From Syngnathus acus (taxonomy: Eukaryota; Chordata; Actinopteri; Syngnathiformes; Syngnathidae), in assembly GCF_901709675.1 (NCBI RefSeq), contig NC_051098.1:3612500-3676499 (forward strand): a stretch of DNA of 64,000 nucleotides, read 5' to 3'. The number at the start of each line of letters is the position of its first letter. The first letter of the stretch is position 1. This document shows, piece by piece, positions 58,072 to 64,000 of this stretch. Position numbers and translations under genes: made by a program. The notes below the pieces were generated by a model. That model was not told where the DNA came from and searched no databases. It saw only the letters and a list, made by a program, of their open reading frames with translations.

Positions 58072-58160
58072 CACACACACACCTGCACACACACACACGC
58101 ACACGCATGCACACACGCATATACACGCACACACACACAGACACACGCACACATACACAC
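57984..58160. repeat. Long (CA)n microsatellite upstream of a fat3 acceptor
   Basis: CA/CG repeat on +, i.e. (UG)n in the pre-mRNA, starting ~80 bp upstream of the acceptor of exon 57762-57901. Thr/His-rich and Cys/Val-rich reading frames across it are artefacts. Confidence 0.93.
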
Positions 58161-58210
58161 AGAGTAACACAGTCCAAGGATGTTTATTTTTTTTGGTTGG
58201 TATTTCCAGT

Positions 58211-58568
58211 GGCGGCTCGGTGGCGCACTGGGTAGCACGTCCGCCTCACAGTTCGGAGGGTGCGGGTTCGATTCCACCTCCGGCCCTCCCTGTGTGGAGT
58301 TTGCATGTTCTCCCCGGGCCCGCGTGGGTTTTCTCCGGGCACTCCGGTTTCCTCCCACAACCGAAAAACATGCTTGGTAGGCCGATTGAGCACTCCAAAT
58401 TGTCCCTGGGTGTGAGTGTGTATGGTTGTTTGTCTCTGTGTGCCCTGCGATTGGCTGGCAACCGGTTCAGGGTGTCCCCCGCCTACTGCCCGATGACGGC
58501 TGGGATAGGCTCCAGCACGCCCGCGACCCCCGTGGGGACTAAGCGGTACAGAAAATGGATGGATGGAT
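58211..58568 (+). mobile_element. tRNA-derived SINE, full-length, with 12-bp target duplication
   Basis: GGCGGCTCGGTGGCGCACTG and GGTTCGATTCC resemble polymerase III A and B boxes. Body as in the copy at 30513; the 3' end TAAGCGGTACAGAAAATGG leads into GGAT repeats. GGTATTTCCAGT (58199-58210) and GGTATTTTCAGT (58569-58580) flank it. Confidence 0.94.
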
Positions 58569-60485
58569 GGTATTTTCAGTGGTTTCGGAATCTGACAGGG
58601 ATGTGAGATTTTAGTTTCATTATTTTTGCAATGGGAAAATGGCCAATTTATTACCAGTGGTCAGTTTTACACAATTCTGGAGTACAATAGCAATGATTAA
58701 AAAAACAAAAAAAAACATGAACAGGCTTTGTCAAACTGATCGTCATTTTCTTTGTAAAGATAGAAATTATGATACAGTTCCTGTATTGGATCTCATATAT
58801 CTTGTTGCCACTGAGTGTGTTTTTAATAGGATGATCACGAAAGATTACATATGCATCATAACTCCAGCTTGAAAGGTGGTCTATGTCTTTAGTTGCATGT
58901 TTTAGTGAATTATTTATGTGACCACTTTGGAAATCACTGTTTAGAGAAACCTTTGTGCTGGCTGGAAACATACACGAGCACTTTGAGAACAAAAGATTTG
59001 AAAGGCAAATGCCAATTTGTTATGATTTTTCCATGTTAACATTGAAGAACACAAGATGCGCTGTTTGTTCAGCAGTCGGAAATGGGGAAGATGACACTAA
59101 GACAGAAAAAGACATTAAAATACACTGTGATTACAGGGAGGTTGAAATTACTATGTCTGTTGTCCAAACCAAGCATCCTCTTTTAGGCCATGTGGAAGAA
59201 GGAGGTTTGGCAAGAATCCCACTGAGGCCAGAGAGAACCTCCCATCTGCCAACACCAAATTATATACAAAGAAACCTAGCCTCTGCCAGAACTCAAAATT
59301 GCTTTCTGCTGCCTGCAGGGTTTATGATCACTGTCTGTTGACAGAACAAGGCAGTACCTCACCTCACCATGCAATCTTCAATTAAATGCCACAAGCATTA
59401 TGGTGGCGCATCATAAATTAATAGTATTTATCATTGTAGTGTTTGCAATTGAACAATTTTAGTCTAAAGACATGTCACGAGTCAATATGGTGCAGTGTTT
59501 CATTACTGCACTGCAGCAATTTATGCTGCTAGTTCATTCTTTACATCTTATAGCAGCTCTTTTGCTTTGCTATTTCCATTCCAGTGCAGTACGTATTTCA
59601 CTTATATGCAAATGTGGATTAGGAAGTGTGCTTGCTAGATATTTCTTTAAAGAAATAATATGCGTCACAAATAAAAAAAAAAACCATAACACAAGCAAAT
59701 CTAAATGCTCTTGAAATTGTATTTATAAACTACCACCCAACAGATTTTAGATGTTTGCTTACACAAAAGCATTAATTGACATTAATCCCATCAGCAACTT
59801 GAGGACAGTAAAAAAAAAATCCACTTGAAATTGTCTTCTCTAGTGCCGGTTCCCCTTAAAGGACCTTCAACCTGCAGCACTATTCAATAACCAGTCTAAT
59901 GTTTCCTGCAGACGGCTGTTATTTGGCTATTAAACGGCTGTTACCATAGATTTAAGGTAGTGCAGAGCTACGCTAACTTCTAATAGGATCCGTATTTGTT
60001 TTGTAGTGACACACTAGTGCACAAGAACATTTGCTGTGGATAACCGGCCAAACCACAAGTGCAATGTGGCCACCTATTGAATTGGTGCTTTCACATATTC
60101 AACTGTATCCTAACTGTATGCTATTAGTTATTCTATCATGCACCTCCTACGTGTTTATATCACCTACAGTTTGTAATTTAAAGTGGCACATTTGACAACA
60201 CTCGGGACTGCAGCAATTACTATCCATGCAAACCAATACTGCTGAATGAAAAGCTGTTTGACACAGTACAGCAGATCGGACGACAGAACAATGAAAACAG
60301 CTTTTGTTTTCTTAGTAACTAAAGCATATTAATGTCAATAATACAATTGCGATAACATTTTAGTGTCATATTATGGGGAACTGACTTGGTTTTCATGCAG
60401 GTATATTTGCAATTCTGGTGGAGTACTCCATAGTACGGAAGAGGATTAGGGCCAGTGAAGACAAAAAAAAGGGGGGGTGACAAGA

Positions 60486-60602
60486 TTCAGACTTTTTTTT
60501 CCTCAAAATTCTGACTTTAACGTGAGAATCCCCAATTTAAAGTCAGAATTCTAAGAATAAAGTCAGAATTCAGATTTTAAAGTGAGAATCCTGACTTCAA
60601 AC
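60486..60602. repeat. Short inverted/tandem TTCTGACTTTA repeat
   Basis: AATTCTGACTTTAA and its complement TTAAAGTCAGAATT alternate about every 23-25 bp, a palindromic minisatellite-like block. Confidence 0.75.
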
Positions 60603-60809
60603 AAGTACGTTTTTTTGAGAGCTGTCTATTTCTAAAAAAAAGTTTGATTTTGGTTGGCAGTGTGTTTGCTTCATGTGGCAAAACTCTGAACTTAAGTACA
60701 AGTACAGATAATTGAGTAAAAAAACAACTTTACTCATCCTATTGGAAAAATTCATGCAGTTCTACCCCTGCATAAGCAGACTCAGAAATTTAGTACCTAC
60801 CGGTAAGTA

Positions 60810-62148
60810 CCGTAATTTTCGGACTATAAGTCGCGACTTATAATATGGAGCGACTTATATGTGTTTTTTTTCAAGAATTTTCCCCCCCAAAAATAAAGTG
60901 GAACCGCGAAGACGCAAGGGATTACTGTAATTTGAATTTCAAGTGACGTCAGCAGCGCGACGCGGCGTGGCGCGGCGGTTGTTTACATAAAGGACAAAGA
61001 TTGATCACGGGATGACGAAGATGACGAAGGACCCCACGTACTACCGGCATCATTAGCGGCTTTGTTTCTAAGTGACACGGCGGACGAAGAGTTTGAAGGA
61101 TTTAAGGATTTGGAGTGACACAGAAGGTTTGAAAAACTATTATGGCTTTTACGCACGCCCGGTCCTATTCTATGGAGCTCTCTTTCACCTCCGTGGATGG
61201 AAGTCTGGGGCCGGCACTCGGCCGGGTGGCTGTCCGGGGACGGTGGATAGGGCTCGGTCATGGCTTTTACGCACGCCCGGTCCTATTCTAAGGATCTCTC
61301 TTCCACTTCCGTGGCTGGAAGTCCACGCCGCCACACGCCTGAAAGTTTGTTTTATTAAATAAAGAGCCGTTTACCAAACCCACGTCTTTCCTTGAACTTT
61401 GTTAACGCTACAATATAGTTATATAGTAGATCTGTGGAATAACGACGAGGCTGATGTCAGGGCGCACGCGCGGCGTTGTTGACAAAGGACGAGGAATTTG
61501 ATCGATGGATTTAATGATTTAGAGTGCACAGATGGTTTGATAATACTATTGCTTATATAATAGTTATTTGATATCTAATTTATATATCGTTATATGGGCC
61601 TGTGGAATATTTTGAAGTGCAAGCGCCGTCAGCTGCGCGCACCCATTGTTGACAAAGGACGATCGATGGATTTAATGATTTGGAGTGACACAGATGGTTT
61701 GATAACAGTATTGCTTATATAATAGTTATTTGATATATAATTTATATATCGTTATATGGGCCTGTGGAATATTTTGAAATGCAAGCGCCGTCAGCGGCGC
61801 GCACGCATTGTTGACAAAGGACGATCGATGGATTTAATGAATTGGAGTGACACAGATGGTTTTATTAACGTGTTATTTATGTAATAGTTTTTTGAATAAC
61901 TCTGAATTTTACATCAGGGCCGTTCTCAGCTCTTCGTTTGTGTTTATGTCACGTTAGCATACCTATCGTTTAGCCTGTTGTTGCTCGTTCATGACTGTTC
62001 TTGGTGTTGGATTTTGTCGAATAATTGCCCCCCAAAATGCAACTTATACTCCGGAGCGACTTATATATGTTTTTTTTTTAACTTTTTTGGGCATTTTATG
62101 GCTGATGCGACTTGTACTCCGGAGCGACTTATAGTCCGAAAATTACGG
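60810..62148 (+). mobile_element. TA-flanked element family B, full-length (copy B3)
   Basis: 1,339 bp from CCGTAATTTTCGGACTATAA to TTATAGTCCGAAAATTACGG between TA dinucleotides (60808-60809, 62149-62150). Same content as B2 in opposite orientation, with fewer GC-rich units, the acidic reading frame at 61011-61118 and three related ~170-bp AT-rich units (GTTGACAAAGGACGATCGAT; GTTATATGGGCCTGTGGAAT). Confidence 0.9.
61011..61118 (+). pseudogene. Conserved acidic reading frame in family B element (second copy)
   Basis: Reads [20 protein letters not shown] then [15 protein letters not shown] and TGA. Differs from the frame at 33844-33960 by two conservative substitutions and silent changes. Confidence 0.45.
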
Positions 62149-62518
62149 TATAATATTAAACATGAATTTTTACTCTCAATCAAACATTTATATGGCAAAT
62201 ATATAATACACAATACCCATTTTGATAACCTGGTTCAATGAAAAGAAAATTTCTCTACTCACAAGCTTTCCTTCTATTATGAACTTACTGGATAGTGTTA
62301 GTACTGAGAAAGGGGGGGTGTCATGTTACATGTCACATGTAGCATCAAAACATGTTTCCGTACTGTGTAGCTTTGCCAATGTTGTGAATTTTGTAACAAA
62401 ATATGATCTACCACATAATGTTTTCTTTTTCAGAGTAGGCGGAGTATTTTTTGAACACCAGATATTTGTGCTATTGCATGAGACCTTCTTGTGTCTGGCT
62501 CTAAACTAGCCCTCAGAT

Positions 62519-62873
62519 CAGAGGTGTCAAACTTATTTTTGTCGCGGGCCGCGTCATAGTCATGGTTTCCTTCGAAGGGCCATTGAAATTGCTAACCCAA
62601 ATAAATGTCTGAATGTCTCAAACTATATATAGTGTACGGTACTCAACAAACTACTGAATGACTAGATGAACAACTAGTTTTCAAAACAGAGACTAAGAAA
62701 AACTGTTAACATATTTTAAAAATATGAATGGTAATAAAAATTGCTAGCAATAGAGCTATTTTTTAAAAGTGAAAACAATTGGTAATTTTAATATTGACAT
62801 ATGAATTTAATGCACAATTTGTCTTCGATGTGGCGGGCCGTGTCTGGCCCCCGGGCCTTGAGTTTGACACGTG
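62519..62873. mobile_element. hAT-type MITE with 8-bp target duplication
   Basis: Ends CAGAGGTGTCAAACTT and GAGTTTGACACGTG, with GCGGGCCGCG / GGCGGGCCGTG subterminal blocks. CCTCAGAT (62511-62518) and CCTTAGAT (62874-62881) flank it with one mismatch. 355 bp, non-coding. Confidence 0.87.
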
Positions 62874-64000
62874 CCTTAGATCATTCAGAAGCTTCAAATC
62901 ACTTAATTGATGATAATTGTTTCTAGTCTTTCACAAATAATAACAGAAGGAAAAAATATTCACTTGTCCATCGCCTTTCACTATTCCTAACCTCATTCTC
63001 GCTATGGTTCCTCATAATTGTTCCACACAGCAGTGCAGGTATAGACCTGCCCATCCTAACATGCAAAATTAGCCACCACAGTTTGTCTCAGGTTTGATAA
63101 ATCACACTCTGCATGTTAAATTAATCTGTTTTCATCCATCACTCCCAGTATTTTGCATGTTTGGGTATTTTTGCGCAAAATTGATTTAGTCCACATTTTT
63201 GGGCCTCCAAACTTGGTAACCAGGCCACCTTATGACTACTCGGAGTTATAGTTTTGAGAAATTAAAACAAAATTACACCTCAGTCATTTTAATGAAGCCT
63301 GGGAGCAAAAACCCAATTACGTGTTATTCCTAGTTAAGGTAGCAATTATATAGACAGATGGCCATCCACTACCGTGGGAATGTCTAATCTAAAGCAGTTC
63401 ATAATTATACCTGTTTCATCTTCTGGGTGGAGTATCAGCTTTAACTGGATAATGAGGTGTTTGATATAAGGGTGTGGTTGGTGCATGCTTATATTTGGTT
63501 GCCATGACATCATATTTTAAATGTGACTGCTGTGTACAAGACAAATTCAAAGAGCAATCATCACTGCATTATCATCTTGCCAGAGCAGTTTCCTTTTGGC
63601 AATTGGTAAATGTTTCGCATGTGTTTTTTTTTTGTTAAATTGTACAAAATTGTGCCTCCCCAAAATAAAATTGAAGTTATCAAATGCCTGGAAAAATCTC
63701 TTTCTCAGCGAGAGTATAAAGTAGCTAAGTCGATCTCTCAAAGATAACCTCCTGAGACGCAGCAATTCATTTTTGTCCTCTGTAGAGGACGTATGTTTTT
63801 GCCCTGTATCTCTGAAGTCATACATGCCACTGTGTTAGTTCCTGTTGGCCCTTACAGAGAAAATCCTAGGCTTTTCAGATTTGCCATAACCGAGTCCCGA
63901 TGTCCTCTCAAAAGGACATATTGTAAAAAGTAAAGAAATGGAAACATTTTTTGATTTTTTTTTTACTGTAGTAATGTTTTTTTTTTCACACCTAAGAATT

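Larger units (their letters stand above)
57902..64000. other. fat3: 3' part of the next fat3 intron; no exon found
   Basis: Contains a long CA tract, a SINE, a repeat of TTCTGACTTTA words, a family B element and a hAT-type MITE. Neither strand shows cadherin linkers (DxNDN) or any other credible exon. 58581-60480, 62151-62510 and 62882-64000 hold nothing I recognise. Confidence 0.7.

Noticed and set aside
58211-58280. A-box and B-box like motifs suggesting a tRNA gene
   Set aside because: No cloverleaf can be drawn and the sequence continues into a SINE body with target duplications.
57979-58606. Thr/His-rich and Cys/Val-rich reading frames
   Set aside because: Translation of a CA microsatellite running into a SINE.
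62151-64000. Search for the next upstream fat3 exon
   Set aside because: No DxNDN linker, cadherin strand motif or suitable AG/GT-bounded frame seen on the minus strand.

Overview
This window is vertebrate nuclear DNA, almost certainly from a percomorph-type teleost fish. The evidence is split exons with GT-AG introns (some only 75-88 bp), long CA and GGAT microsatellites, a tRNA-derived SINE with a (GGAT)n tail, an RTE-clade LINE resembling Rex3, an L2/CR1-type LINE, Tc1/mariner, pogo-like and hAT elements and solo LTRs. Nothing bacterial, plasmid-borne or phage-like is present.

The only host gene I can support is the 3' two thirds of a giant atypical cadherin gene on the minus strand, identified as fat3 (fat3a or fat3b cannot be decided). 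Twenty-two exons between 57901 and 2785 join without a phase conflict into 3,196 codons plus a TGA stop. They encode about twenty cadherin repeats, then EGF - laminin G - three EGF, one transmembrane helix and a cytoplasmic tail ending in the PDZ ligand QTEV. One laminin G plus four EGFs, and tail motifs such as [18 protein letters not shown] and [13 protein letters not shown], separate FAT3 from FAT1, FAT2 and FAT4. The first ~1,300-1,400 residues must lie beyond position 64000. The region below 2785 is 3' UTR and downstream DNA.

Layout: 1-351 end of a TA-flanked transposon; ~715-2784 probable 3' UTR; 2785-9533 cytoplasmic, transmembrane and last-EGF exons; 12625-18739 EGF and laminin G exons; 22259-38858 the last, many-intron cadherin repeats; 45202-49670 two very large exons with about 13 repeats; 52380-57901 upstream cadherin exons; 57902-64000 the 3' part of another intron with no exon seen.

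The introns are a transposon graveyard with readable nesting. A set of TA-flanked elements shares one terminal grammar (CCGTA..TTTTCGG followed by iterated TATAAG-nCGC words) in at least five sequence families. Two full-length copies of one family keep the same short reading frame with an acidic C-terminus ([15 protein letters not shown]), suggesting descent from a transposase-encoding parent, possibly pogo/Tigger-like. Exact target-site duplications can be read for four hAT-type MITEs, one larger hAT element, one solo LTR and several SINEs. Microsatellites lie unusually close to several fat3 splice sites.
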